Assembly: GCF_002355275.1 (NCBI RefSeq)
Contig: NZ_CP023449.1
Coordinates: forward strand, 1 to 64,000
Reading direction: 5' to 3'
Origin: Rhizorhabdus dicambivorans
GTDB lineage: Bacteria > Pseudomonadota > Alphaproteobacteria > Sphingomonadales > Sphingomonadaceae
Length of the DNA: 64,000 bases
The position numbers and the translations under genes are program-made. The notes beneath the pieces are model-generated. The model made no database searches and had not been told where the DNA came from. It saw only the letters and a program-made list of their open reading frames with translations. Position 1 is the stretch's first letter. Every line of letters starts with the position of its first letter. Shown here piece by piece: positions 1 to 8,290 of the stretch.

Positions 1-1
1 C

Positions 2-385
2 AAGGACGAGTCGCTCGACATGAGCTTCCGTGCCGATGCGAAGAAGTTCAGCCTGTTCTCCGGTCAGTCGCCGGTCGGCATCAAGGGCTATTTCGCCCAG
101 CCCGGCATCAACATCATCAGCCCGCAGCTGCTGACCCGGCGGGGTGCGGGCGTGGCACTCGGCGTCGTCGCGAGCCCGCTGGCGGCGGTGCTCGCCTTCG
201 TCGATGTCGGCGATGCCAAGTCGGCGGCCTGCGGCCCCATCCTCGCCGGCGCCCAGGCGAGCGCGATGCGCACCAAGAGCGGCAAGCCGCGCAAGGATGT
301 CGGCAAGGTCCGCGAGAACCGCCAGCAGGCGGGCGACCGCAAGCAGCCGGCCAGCATCGACGACAAGCTGGGGCTCAAGAAATAG
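2..385 (+). CDS. AsmA family protein, C-terminal part (5' end outside window)
   Basis: The reading frame is open from base 2 to a TAG at 383-385, so about 127 C-terminal residues are visible. They match the end of AsmA-like proteins: a strand-rich stretch (FSLFSGQSPVGIKG, then FAQPGINI), a short hydrophobic segment around VALGVVASPLAAVLAFVDVG, and a basic, low-complexity tail. AsmA proteins are large, inner-membrane-anchored periplasmic bridge-like proteins involved in outer-membrane lipid homeostasis. The N-terminal anchor and most of the domain are not visible, so the family call rests on the tail only. Confidence 0.7.
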   Translation, partial: KDESLDMSFRADAKKFSLFSGQSPVGIKGYFAQPGINIISPQLLTRRGAGVALGVVASPLAAVLAFVDVGDAKSAACGPILAGAQASAMRTKSGKPRKDVGKVRENRQQAGDRKQPASIDDKLGLKK

Positions 386-464
386 GGGCGGTCCGGGCGG
401 CTTCCCGGTGAATGGGGCCGATCGTTCGCTCTCTTGTTTTTCGCGGCCCTGCCGCCAGCCCAAC

Positions 465-546
465 CGTCACCCGCACTTGATCCGGGGTCCCGCTCCTTTC
501 AAGGCCGACAAAAAAAGCGGGATCCCGGGTCAAGCCCGGGATGACG
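465..546. repeat. REP-like inverted repeat pair downstream of the asmA-like gene
   Basis: Two GC-rich arms of about 30 bases (465-494 and 516-546) are imperfect inverted copies. Both carry the type CTTGATCCGGGGTCC / GGATCCCGGGTCAAGCCC. Such paired palindromes are common intergenic repeats in sphingomonads. The pair lies 80 bases after the asmA-like stop codon and could act as a transcript end or stability element. Confidence 0.6.
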
Positions 547-619
547 AATCCCATGACAGAGTATGAATACCGGGTCGAGCAAAGGGCGGAGACGGCGGTG
601 GCACGTTCATCGATGACCC

Positions 620-1113
620 ATGCATAGCTGGATCGCCGGCTACACGCGGTCCGAACTGGATGCTGCGCAAGAGCGATATGGTTTGACATTTCCGCCAGAC
701 CTTGTCGCGCTCCTCCTCGAACGTCAGCCGGCAGGGATATGATTGGCGCGGGGAGAACCCGCATATTCGCCAGATGCTGAATTGGCCCTACGATACGCTC
801 GCATTCGATGTCGAGAACAACGGATTGTGGTGGCCCGAATGGGGAGAGCGGCCGGGAAGTCCGGCAGATCGATCCTCGATCTTGCGCGATAGACTGGCGA
901 AGGCACCGAAGCTGATCCGCTTCTGACCACCGCTTCATTCCCGAACACCCGCATCGGCCGGGCAACCCCATTTTCTCCATATATGGGCAGGACAGCATCT
1001 GTTACGGCGCGAACCTCGACCAGTATTTCGACAATGAGTTCAACGGCCGCCACGAGGTGGGTCCTAGCCGGCACATAGTTTTCTGGTCCGACCTTGTAGC
1101 CCGAAACGACTAA
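620..1113 (+). pseudogene. SMI1/KNR4-like family gene, broken by two frame shifts
   Basis: Three frames together give one continuous protein of about 164 residues. Frame one (ATG 620) ends LLLERQPAG. At about 737 it shifts into YDWRGENPHIRQML and NGLWWPEWGERPGS. At about 925 it shifts again into HRFIPEHPHRPGNPIF, ICYGANLDQYF and HIVFWSDLV, ending at TAA 1111-1113. This is the pattern of single-domain SMI1/KNR4 proteins, a family often found as immunity proteins or orphan cytoplasmic proteins. Each break is repaired by one base, so consensus error is as likely as decay. There is no obvious partner toxin nearby. Confidence 0.6.
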
Positions 1114-1242
1114 CGCAGAGCCGCAATGGATCGGATCGCTCGGCCGCGACATGCCAGCACTATGCTTGAGAAGCGTGCCCCCGTTCGAGCCCAGGGGTGA
1201 CGGATGCCCAGGCAGGTTGACGCCTGATCGAGTACGGGCCCG

Positions 1243-2030
1243 TCAGCCGTTCAGCAGCGCCGCGACCTGCTCGATCAGTCGTTCGTCGCCCGCCGCGATC
1301 ACCTGGCCGGGGCTGCGGGCGTCGAGCGGGCGGCCCTGCCAATCGGTCATCCGGCCGCCCGCGCCTTCGACCACCGGGATCAGCGCCGCGAAGTCATAGA
1401 GCTTGAGACCGCTTTCGATCACCGCATCGAGATGCCCCGAAGCGACAAGGCCGTAATTGTGGCAGTCGCCGCCCCAGAGGGTGTCGCCCGCCGCCGCCGA
1501 GGCGCGTTCGAAACAGGCGAGGTCGCCGGCCGGGAAGGCGGCGGGCGAGGTGGTGGCGATGTGGGCCGCGCCGATCCGGCTGCACGACCGGACCTGCGCG
1601 GGCCTGCCGTTGAGGATGGTCGGCCGGCCAGCCGCACCGATCCAGCGATCGCGCGCGATCGGCTGGTCGATCACGCCAAGCACCGGCCGGTCGGCCTCGA
1701 CCAGCGCGATCAGCGTGCCGAACAACGGCCGCCCGGCGACGAAGGCGCGGGTGCCGTCGATCGGATCGAGCACCCAGACCCGTTCGGCATCTTCGCGCTC
1801 GCGGCCATATTCCTCACCGATGATGCCGTCCTGCGGGCGCTCCCGCGCCAGGATTGCGCGCATCGCCGCTTCCGAGGCGCGATCGGCCTCGGTGACGGGC
1901 GAGGCATCAGGCTTGGTCTCCCGCTCGAACCGCGAACGGAAGAAGGGGCGGATCGCCTCCCCCGCCGCATCGGCGAGGCGCTGGGCGAGGATGATGTCGT
2001 CGTCGGTCTGCCGCCCTCTTCCGCGACCAC
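1243..2030 (-). CDS. hisN: Histidinol-phosphatase, inositol monophosphatase family (start uncertain)
   Basis: The clear domain begins at [16 protein letters not shown] and runs about 255 residues to the stop at 1243. The metal-binding motifs of the IMPase superfamily are visible: GEEYG about 65 residues in, and WVLDPIDGT about 80 residues in. Near the end [14 protein letters not shown] and IPVVEGAGG match the HisN-type branch, which dephosphorylates histidinol phosphate in histidine synthesis. No ATG lies in frame upstream. A GTG at 2028-2030 gives a good start only if one base is missing near 2010, in line with the frame breaks in its neighbours. It lies downstream of prs on the same strand. 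Confidence 0.75.
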
Positions 2031-2073
2031 GCCCAAAAGCGCAAGGAGGAGCCGCGGCCGAGATTCCGGCGTC

Positions 2074-2163
2074 GGACCTCGACAGAGGTCCGCAAGGCCG
2101 AACGGCCGCCCGAGCATATGCGAGGATAGCCAAGCGGGCGGACGCCCGCGCCGGCGCTTGAGG
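2074..2163 (+). repeat. Structured intergenic element, copy A (three hairpins)
   Basis: Read on the plus strand, the element has a 7-bp hairpin GGACCTC-GACA-GAGGTCC (2074-2091), a 4-bp hairpin GGCC-GAAC-GGCC (2096-2107), a conserved single-stranded core containing CCCGAGC, TATGC, AGGA and AGCCAAGC, then a 6-bp hairpin GCGGGC-GGAC-GCCCGC, and ends GGCGCTTGAGG. It shares this architecture with 8132-8224, with compensating changes in all three stems. It lies between prs and hisN but on the opposite strand to them, so it is not simply their leader. I cannot assign it to a known RNA family. Confidence 0.6.
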
Positions 2164-2164
2164 C

Positions 2165-3098
2165 TTAGTCGAAAAACTCGACACCGAGCTTTCGTCGGCG
2201 ATGCGCTTGATCGCCTCGCCCAGCAGCGGGGCGATGGTGAGGTGGCGGATCTTCTTCGCGTCGGCGACGGCGGCGGGGGCGCCGATCGAATCGGTGATGA
2301 CCAGTTCGAGCAGTTCGGACCCCTCGACCCGGGCAACCGCGCCGCCCGAGAGGACGCCGTGGCTGACATAGGCGACCACTTCTTCCGCCCCGCCTGGCGC
2401 AGCGCGGCGGCGGCGTTGCAGAGGGTGCCGGCCGAATCGACGATGTCGTCGACGAGGATGCAGAAGCGGCCCGAGACATCGCCGATGATGTTCATCACTT
2501 CCGATTCGCCGGGGCGCTCACGCCGCTTGTCGACGATGGCGAGCGGGGCGTTGTCGAGCCGCTTGGACAGGGCGCGGGCGCGGACCACGCCGCCGACGTC
2601 GGGCGACACGACCATCAGGTTGCGGCCCGAGAAGCGCGCCTGGATATCGGCCGACATCACCGGCGCGGCATAGAGATTGTCGGTCGGGATATCGAAGAAG
2701 CCCTGGATCTGCCCGGCGTGGAGATCGACCGAAAGGACGCGGCTGGCGCCCGCCGTCTCCAGCAGATTGGCCACCAGCTTGGCCGAGATCGGGGTGCGGG
2801 GGCCGGGCTTCCGATCCTGCCGGGCATAGCCGAAATAGGGGATGACCGCGGTGATGCGCCGCGCCGACGAGCGCTTGAGCGCGTCGATGCAGATCAGCAG
2901 TTCCATGAGGTTGTCGTTCGCCGGATAGCCGGTCGACTGGATCACGAAGACGTCCTCGCCCCGGACATTCTCGTGGATTTCGACGAACACCTCCTCGTCG
3001 GCGAAGCGGCGGACGCTGGCGTCGGTCAGCGGCAGTTCGAGATAGGCGGCGATCGCCTTGGCGAGCGGCTGGTTCGAATTGCCGGTGAGAAGTTTCAT
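2165..3098 (-). pseudogene. prs: Ribose-phosphate pyrophosphokinase, frame-disrupted (probable consensus error)
   Basis: The start ATG 3096-3098 gives [20 protein letters not shown] and the full PRPP synthetase pattern, including [50 protein letters not shown] and the PRPP loop [12 protein letters not shown] at about residue 220. After AALRQAG the frame breaks near 2380. The C-terminus continues in another frame as [15 protein letters not shown] through [12 protein letters not shown] to the stop at 2165, with a second slip in a T run near 2185. The enzyme makes PRPP from ribose 5-phosphate and ATP and should be essential. Both lesions are single missing bases in G or T runs, so I expect the gene is intact in the organism. 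Confidence 0.85.
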
Positions 3099-3218
3099 GC
3101 GCGCAGGTCCCCGTGGCGGCCCCAGGACGCCGGGCCGTGTTCGCGGCCTCTTAGTCCCAAGGTCCGGATTGGGGAAGGGGGTGGCTGAACCCGAAGCACA
3201 GGCCTATGAGCGCGGCCC

Positions 3219-4546
3219 ATGGTCGTCACCCGTTTCGCCCCCTCGCCCACCGGCCGGCTCCATGTCGGCAATATCCGCACCGCGCTGCACAACTGGATGT
3301 GGGCGAGGAAGCATGGCGGGCGCTTCCTGCTGCGGCTCGACGACACCGACCGGGAGCGATCGACCGAGGAAAATGCCGCCGCGATCCGCACCGACCTGGG
3401 CTGGCTCGGCCTCGCCGCCGATACCGAGGCGAGGCAGTCGGACCGGTTCGCGCTCTATGAGTCGCGCTTCGAGGAGTTGCGCGCGGCGGGCCGGGTCTAT
3501 CCCTGCTACGAAAGCGCCGAGGAGCTGGAGCTGAAGCGCAAGATCCTGGCCGGGCGCGGGCTGCCGCCGATCTATGACCGGGCGGCGCTGAAGCTGGGCG
3601 ATGCCGAGCGCGCCGCCTTCGAGGCGGAGGGCCGCCGCCCGCACTGGCGCTTCCTGCTCGACCATGATTCGCCGATCCACTGGGACGACCTGATCCGGGG
3701 GCCGCAGCATCTGGACCCCAGGCTGCTGTCCGATCCCGTCATCCGCCGCGCCGACGGCAGCTGGCTCTATATGCTGCCCAGCGCCATCGACGACATCGAC
3801 ATGGGCGTGACCCACGTGGTGCGCGGCGAGGACCATGTCACCAACACCGGCCTGCAGCTGCAGATGTTCGGCGCGCTGGGCGCACCCGCCCCGGCCTTCG
3901 CGCATGAGGCGCTGCTGGTGGGGAGCGAGGGCAAGCTTTCCAAGCGGCTGGGGTCGCTCGGCTGCGACGCCTTTCGCGAGGAGGGGATCGAGCCGCTCGC
4001 GCTGATCGCGCTGCTGGCGCGGATCGGCACCACCTGCCGGTCGAGCCGGTCGCCGATCCGGCGGCGCTGCTCGACAGCTTCGACTTCGCCCGCTTCGGCC
4101 GCGCGCCGGCGCGATTCGACCTGGAGGAGCTGAAGGCGCTCAACGCGCGGATCATCCACCTGCTCGATTTCGGCGCGGTGGCCGATCGGCTGCCCGCCGG
4201 GATGGATGCGGCGGCCTGGGCGGCGATCCGGCCCAACCTGACGCGGATCGACGAGGCTGCCGGTTGGTGGGCGGTGGTCGAGGGCAAGGTGACCGCAACG
4301 ATCGACGCCGGAGACCGCGACTATCTGGCGCGGCGGCGCGGCTGGCGGACGGGCTCGACTGGAACGAGGGGCGTGGAAGGCGCTGACGTCGGCGCTGGGC
4401 ACCGAGACCGGCGCAAGGGCAAGGGCCTGTTCCTGCCGCTGCGGCTGGCGCTGACCGGGCCGAGCACGGCCCCGACATGAACGCGCTGCTGCCGCTGATC
4501 GGCAGGGCGCGGGCAGTGGGAGCGACTGAAGGCGGCTTCGCTCTGA
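3219..4546 (+). pseudogene. gltX: Glutamate--tRNA ligase, multiply frame-shifted
   Basis: The intact 5' two thirds (ATG 3219) show class I aminoacyl-tRNA synthetase motifs: [14 protein letters not shown] (HIGH-type), [10 protein letters not shown], and KLSKRLGS (KMSKS-type) at about residue 240. From about 4033 onward the frame slips at least five times (near 4033, 4333, 4370, 4412, 4455 and 4520). The joined frames still give an uninterrupted GluRS C-terminus ([56 protein letters not shown]), ending at TGA 4544-4546. It is divergent from prs. The protein charges tRNA-Glu with glutamate. Many sphingomonads carry two gltX genes, so this copy need not be the only one. Confidence 0.85.
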
Positions 4547-4548
4547 CG

Positions 4549-4628
4549 GTCGCCCCGCGGAGGCCGGGGCCGCAAGAGATGACCGCGCGCCTCTGCCCGT
4601 GTCGGCCCCGGCCTCCGCCGGGGGCGAC
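4549..4628. repeat. REP-like inverted pair between convergent gltX and pspC
   Basis: The left arm (4549-4571) reads CGGAGGCCGGGGCC. The right arm (4604-4628) is its inverse, GGCCCCGGCCTCCG. The same core occurs at 10076, 18736 and 58023, each time between convergent genes. A two-sided terminator is a reasonable guess. Confidence 0.7.
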
Positions 4629-4633
4629 GACGA

Positions 4634-4832
4634 TCAGAAGCGGTTGGACGGGGCGATCAGCCCGACCAGCAGGTAAAGGATGACGTGGAGCCGACGCCGC
4701 ACAGGGTGAGCAGCACGGTAAGCACCCGGATCAGCATCGGATCGATGCCGGTATAGTCGGCAGACCGGCGCAGACGCCCATGATCTTGCCCTCGCTCTTG
4801 TTGAGGCGGAAGCTGTTGGTGCGGACGGACAT
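4634..4832 (-). pseudogene. PspC domain protein, small membrane protein with two frame slips
   Basis: From ATG 4830-4832 the sequence reads MSVRTNSFRLNKSEGKIMGVCAGL. After one missing base near 4760 it continues DYTGIDPMLIRVLTVLLTLCG, and after a second slip ILYLLVGLIAPSNRF to TGA at 4634. Together this is a PspC domain of about 65 residues with a hydrophobic helix, as in the stand-alone PspC proteins of many bacteria (phage-shock/envelope-stress type membrane proteins). Both lesions are single-base deletions. Confidence 0.7.
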
Positions 4833-4848
4833 GGAGATTTCCTTCGGA

Positions 4849-5016
4849 TCAGAGCAGGACCGGGCGGTCGATTCGAGACCGTGGCGGACTTGCAGAAGCA
4901 GTTGGCGTCGACGGGCCGAGCGCGGCGGCGAGGCAGGCGAGGCTGAACAGCAATCCGCCGCCCACTGCGAGCAGGAAGCGCTGCGCTTCGCTGAGGCTGA
5001 GGCTGGTATCGAACAT
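4849..5016 (-). CDS. Small hydrophobic protein of unknown function, upstream of pspC
   Basis: ATG 5014-5016 follows a good ribosome binding site (AGGGGAGCC). It gives about 55 residues: MFDTSLSLSEAQRFLLAVGG, then one membrane segment LLFSLACLAAALG. The tail after LGP may be out of frame, because one extra base gives VDANCFCKSATVSNRP instead. It lies 17 bases upstream of pspC on the same strand, so the two probably form one envelope-related transcript. Confidence 0.5.
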   Translation of the reverse strand: MFDTSLSLSEAQRFLLAVGGGLLFSLACLAAALGPSTPTASASPPRSRIDRPVLL

Positions 5017-5144
5017 CGTCTGGCTCCCCTTTTCGCGGCCACCCCCGGCCGATGCAGACGACATTGCAGGAGCCGTGCCAAATGGCTTCAGCGCAGGAAA
5101 AGGCCGATTTTCCTTATCGCTGATCATTATGAGGTCGAAGCGAC

Positions 5145-5181
5145 GCCAATAGTTGGCAAGGAATGCCAAGACCGGTTGGCA
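5145..5181. promoter_or_regulatory. Array of four alternating GCCAA/TTGGC half-sites
   Basis: The bases read GCCAA (5145), TTGGCA (5153), TGCCAA (5164) and TTGGCA (5176), with 3, 5 and 6 bases between them. Each adjacent pair is an inverted repeat; the middle pair TTGGCA-N5-TGCCAA is a perfect palindrome. The array sits between the divergent small gene at 5016 and tonB at 5406, so it may be an operator for either. Confidence 0.5.
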
Positions 5182-5405
5182 TATTTCCCAGACGATTCAC
5201 GGAGTTCGAGTGCCCCACCTCCCTTTGGCGGAGAGGAAGGGAGACCAGCAGATTCTCCGCGCATCGCGCCCCGTAATATTGTATCATCGCCATTGCGATC
5301 CGCCAGCAGGGCCTGGCCGTTCGAGGTGGCTGTGCCGGGCACCTCCACCGAAGCGCGACAGGCTCTGTCCCATGATTGCGGACGCGATCGGGATAGGAGG
5401 CGTTC
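5182..5405. other. Rest of the intergenic stretch before tonB
   Basis: Together with the half-site array this gene-free stretch is about 390 bases. No gene is visible in it. The only clear site is a ribosome binding site ATAGGAGGCG just before the tonB start at 5406. Confidence 0.5.
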
Positions 5406-6034
5406 ATGAGTCATGAAGGTTTTCTCGAACAGCGCAAAACGACCAACCGGATCGGCCTGACCCTCGTCATAGCCGGCCACGCCGCGGTGCTGACCGCGCT
5501 GGCGCTCGCCCCGCCGGAGGCGATACGGCGCATCATCCCCCACCGATCATCGTCGGCAGCATCGACGACCAGCCGCCGCCAGCCGCGCCGCTGCCCGAGC
5601 CCGCCGCCCAGCCCCGGCAGCAGGTGGCGCCGACCACCACCGAACCGATCGTGAAGGCCGGCGGCGATCCGGTGCTGACCTTCGATCCGACGCCGCCGCC
5701 CAGGACGGAGCCGCTGCCGCCCGCCATTCCGGCGATCCCCGATCCGGTGTTCATCACCGCGACGATCGACCCGGCGGCGATGCCGCGCTTCCAGCCCGAT
5801 TATCCGCCCGAACTGATCCGCGCCGATATCGAGGGCACCGCGACGGTACGGGTGCTGATCGGCGTCGATGGGCGGGTGAAATCGGTCGAGCTGGTCAGCG
5901 CCGCGCATCCCGGCTTCTTCGAGGCGACCCGTCGGCAGGCGCTGCGCTACTGGAAGTTCAAGCCCGCCACCCGTGACGGCATCGCGGTCGAGAGCTGGCG
6001 GACGATGACGGTGCGTTTCAACATTCAGGGGTGA
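5406..6034 (+). pseudogene. Energy transducer TonB, one frame slip
   Basis: ATG 5406 follows AGGAGG. The N-terminus has the single TonB anchor (RIGLTLVIAGHAAVLTALALA, shown here without its flanks). After a slip in a C run at about 5541 the protein continues as a proline-rich periplasmic linker (PPPAAPLPEPAAQP, PTPPPRTEPLPPAIPA). It ends in a TonB C-terminal domain with YPPELIRADIEGTATVRVLI and YWKFKPATRDGIAV, stopping at 6032-6034. One added C restores about 210 residues. TonB couples the ExbBD proton motor to outer-membrane receptors. No exbBD is adjacent, so this may be an accessory TonB. Confidence 0.8.
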
Positions 6035-6046
6035 ACGGCCGCAGAG

Positions 6047-6067
6047 CGCTTCAGCATGGCTGAAGCG
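6047..6067. terminator. Hairpin just after tonB
   Basis: CGCTTCAGC-ATG-GCTGAAGCG forms a 9-bp perfect stem 12 bases after the tonB stop. There is no T run, so if it ends transcription it is not a classical intrinsic terminator. Confidence 0.4.
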
Positions 6068-6149
6068 GCGGTGCCGGCCCGCTCCCCGCCCAACCTCCCG
6101 ACCCAGCATAGTATATCGGGAGGTTGGGCGGGGAGCGGGCCGGCACCGC
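6068..6149. repeat. Perfect 34-bp inverted repeat with 14-base loop
   Basis: Bases 6068-6101 are the exact reverse complement of 6116-6149. The arm begins GCGGTGCCGG and ends AACCTCCCGA. The loop 6102-6115 is AT-richer. It directly follows the smaller hairpin after tonB. Such a long perfect stem could serve as a two-way terminator or processing site, or be a recent palindromic duplication. Confidence 0.8.
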
Positions 6150-6231
6150 ACTTCCACGTGAGTGGAACAGCAGGGACACGCCCGTCGCGTCGCACTGGCG
6201 CAGCGGGCCTTCCCGCCCTATCTAGCGGCGC

Positions 6232-6552
6232 ATGGCCATCTTCCCCCGACCCGCCAGACCGCAGGCGCTCATCGCCGACCTGAAGGCGTTCCTGCGCGGG
6301 CAGGAGCGGCACAAGATCCTCGGCGCGATGATCGCGATCATCATGCCGACGCTGATCCTGGCCGGCTTCTACGTCGATTCGAAGCGCGACAAACGCAAGC
6401 CCGACATCATCTATGTCCAGAATTACGCGCCCGGCCGCACCGACGAGGAGATCAAGCGGCAGAACATCGCCGACCAGAAGATCCTCGACGCCCAGCGCGA
6501 GGCCAGACGCCAGCAATATCAGAAAGTGGCGGACCAGCTTGGCATCAAATAA
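6232..6552 (+). CDS. Conserved hypothetical membrane protein upstream of ribD
   Basis: The 106-residue protein has a basic N-terminus, one membrane helix (MIAIIMPTLILAGFYV at about residues 32-50), and a charged coiled-coil-like tail (DEEIKRQNIADQKILDAQRE) ending QLGIK. I recognise it only as a small conserved protein found beside ribD in sphingomonads. Its 3' end overlaps the probable TTG start of ribD by 14 bases, so the two are likely cotranscribed. Confidence 0.7.
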   Translation: MAIFPRPARPQALIADLKAFLRGQERHKILGAMIAIIMPTLILAGFYVDSKRDKRKPDIIYVQNYAPGRTDEEIKRQNIADQKILDAQREARRQQYQKVADQLGIK

Positions 6553-7510
6553 GGCCCAGGACAGCCGCTGGATGACGGCGGCGATCGCACTGGCCGGGCG
6601 CGGCAGGGACGGACCGCGCCCAACCCCAATGTCGGCTGCATCATCGTCCGCGACGGGATCGTGATCGGAAGGGGCTGGACCCAGCCGGGCGGGCGGCCGC
6701 ATGCCGAGGCGCACGCCATGGCCGAGGCCGGCGACATCGCCGGCGCCACCCTCCATGTGACGCTGGAGCCCTGCGCCCATGCCTCGCCGCGCGGCCCCGC
6801 CTGCGCGGAGACGATCGCGGCGGCGAAACCGGCGCGGGTGGCAATCGCGGTGCAGGATCCCGATCCGCGCACCAATGGCCAGGGGATCGCGCGGCTGCGC
6901 GCCGCCGGCATCGCCGTCACCACCGGCGTCGAGGAGCGGCCGCGCGCGCGTCGATGGCCGGTTTCCTTACCCGCCAGGCGAAGGGCCGCCCGCATGTCAC
7001 GCTGAAGCTCGCCGTATCGCTCGACGGGCGGATCGCCTTGCCGACGGATCGAGCCGCTGGATCACCGGCCCGGCCGCCCGCGCCCACGCCCATCTGGAGC
7101 GCGCGCGCCATGAGATGATCCTGGTCGGGCGAGGCACGCTGGAGGCCGATCGGCCGCGCCTCGACGTACGCCTGCCCGGGCTGGAGGCGCGCAGCCCGCG
7201 CCGCGCGGTGTTCGGCCATGGCGCGGCGCCCGAAGGCTGGACGGCGCTGCGCGACCTGTCCGACCTCGCCACGCTCGACGGGGTCGACCATCTCTTCGTC
7301 GAGGGCGGCGCCGGCACCGCCGCTGCCTTCCTGGAGGCCGATCTCGTCGATCGGCTGCTGCTCTACACCGCGCCGATCGTGGTGGGGGCGGGCCAGTCGG
7401 CGATCGGCGACATCGGCCTCGCCGACCTCGCCCATGCGCATGACCGCTGGCGGCTGACCGACACGCGGACGCTTGGCAGCGACCGCCTGGCCATTTACGA
7501 GCGGGTTTAA
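6539..7510 (+). pseudogene. ribD: Bifunctional riboflavin deaminase/reductase, multiply frame-shifted
   Basis: Joined frames give a complete RibD: start at TTG 6539 or ATG 6572; TAPNPNVGCIIV; the zinc deaminase motifs GGRPHAEAHAM and TLEPCAHASPRGPAC; then the reductase domain with GRPHVTLKLAVSLDG, SSRWITGPAARAHAH, HEMILVGRGTLEAD and LFVEGGAGTAAAFL, ending at 7510. Breaks lie near 6610, 6950 and 7042. RibD converts the GTP-derived pyrimidine to 5-amino-6-ribitylamino-uracil 5'-phosphate. The stop TAA shares its last base with the ATG of ribE. Each lesion is one base. Confidence 0.85.
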
Positions 7511-8127
7511 TGTTCACAGGCATCATCACCGACATCGGCACCATCCGCGCGGTCGAGCATCGCGGCGACCTGCATGTGCGGATCGCCTGCGGCTACGACA
7601 CTTCCGGCATCGACATCGGCGCATCGATCGCCTGCTCGGGCGCCTGCATGACCGTGGTCGAGCTGGGGCCCGACTGGTTCGCGGTCGACATCAGCCAGGA
7701 AAGCGTCTCGCGCACCCCTGCCGGGCGCTGGGAGGTGGGCCGGCGGCTCAACCTCGAACGATCGCTGAAGGTGGGCGACGAATTGGGCGGCCATATCGTC
7801 ACCGGCCATGTCGACGGGGTAGGCACGATCGCCTCGATCGCCGTCGAGGGCGATTCGCACCGGATCGAGATCCACGCCCCCGCCGCGCTGACCCCCTATC
7901 TCGCTCCCAAGGGCTCGATCGCGGTCGACGGCATCTCGCTGACCGTCAACAGCGTTACCGATCAGCCCGATGGCAGCGCATTGTTCGGCCTCAACATCAT
8001 CCCACACACCTTCGCGGTGACCACGCTGGGCGACGTGGCGATCCATGGCGGCGTCAATCTGGAGATCGACGTGCTGGCCCGCTATCTGGGCCGGATGGAA
8101 CAATTGAGGGCGCTTACCCAACGATGA
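7510..8127 (+). CDS. ribE: Riboflavin synthase, alpha chain
   Basis: This is an intact 205-residue protein starting MFTGIITDIGTIR, the invariant N-terminus of riboflavin synthase. It has two tandem lumazine-binding barrels, the second starting near GGHIVTGHVDGVGTI at about residue 96. It dismutates two 6,7-dimethyl-8-ribityllumazine molecules to riboflavin. The start overlaps the ribD stop by one base, so the genes form an operon. The structured element copy B follows its stop within a few bases. Confidence 0.95.
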   Translation: MFTGIITDIGTIRAVEHRGDLHVRIACGYDTSGIDIGASIACSGACMTVVELGPDWFAVDISQESVSRTPAGRWEVGRRLNLERSLKVGDELGGHIVTGHVDGVGTIASIAVEGDSHRIEIHAPAALTPYLAPKGSIAVDGISLTVNSVTDQPDGSALFGLNIIPHTFAVTTLGDVAIHGGVNLEIDVLARYLGRMEQLRALTQR

Positions 8128-8131
8128 CGAC

Positions 8132-8224
8132 GGAGCCCGTCGGGGCTCCACGAGCGCGAACGCGCGCCCGAGCTTATGCAAGGAAAGCCAAGCCGAGCGG
8201 ATGTTCGGCGCCCGGCGCCTGAGG
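8132..8224 (+). repeat. Structured intergenic element, copy B (three hairpins)
   Basis: The order matches copy A: GGAGCCC-GTCG-GGGCTCC (8132-8149), GCGC-GAAC-GCGC (8154-8165), a conserved core with CCCGAGC, TATGC, AGGA and AGCCAAGC, the hairpin CCGAGC-GGAT-GTTCGG, then GGCGCCTGAGG. The stem bases differ from copy A but pairing is kept in all three helices, while loops GAAC and GGA(C/T) are conserved. Here it lies on the same strand as ribE and ribBX. Confidence 0.6.
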
Positions 8225-8242
8225 GGCTCAAATAAAGATTCT

Positions 8243-8288
8243 CACATTGTAATGTGATTCTTCGATTGATGAGTCGTCGCAATGTGAT
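8243..8288 (+). promoter_or_regulatory. AATGTG palindrome and repeat in the ribBX promoter
   Basis: CACATT-GT-AATGTG (8243-8256) is a perfect palindrome. A further AATGTGAT copy lies at 8281-8288, directly before the ribBX start at 8291. The local base composition is AT-rich, as for a promoter. The gene that follows encodes its own helix-turn-helix domain, so autoregulation is a reasonable inference. Confidence 0.45.
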
Positions 8289-8290
8289 AA

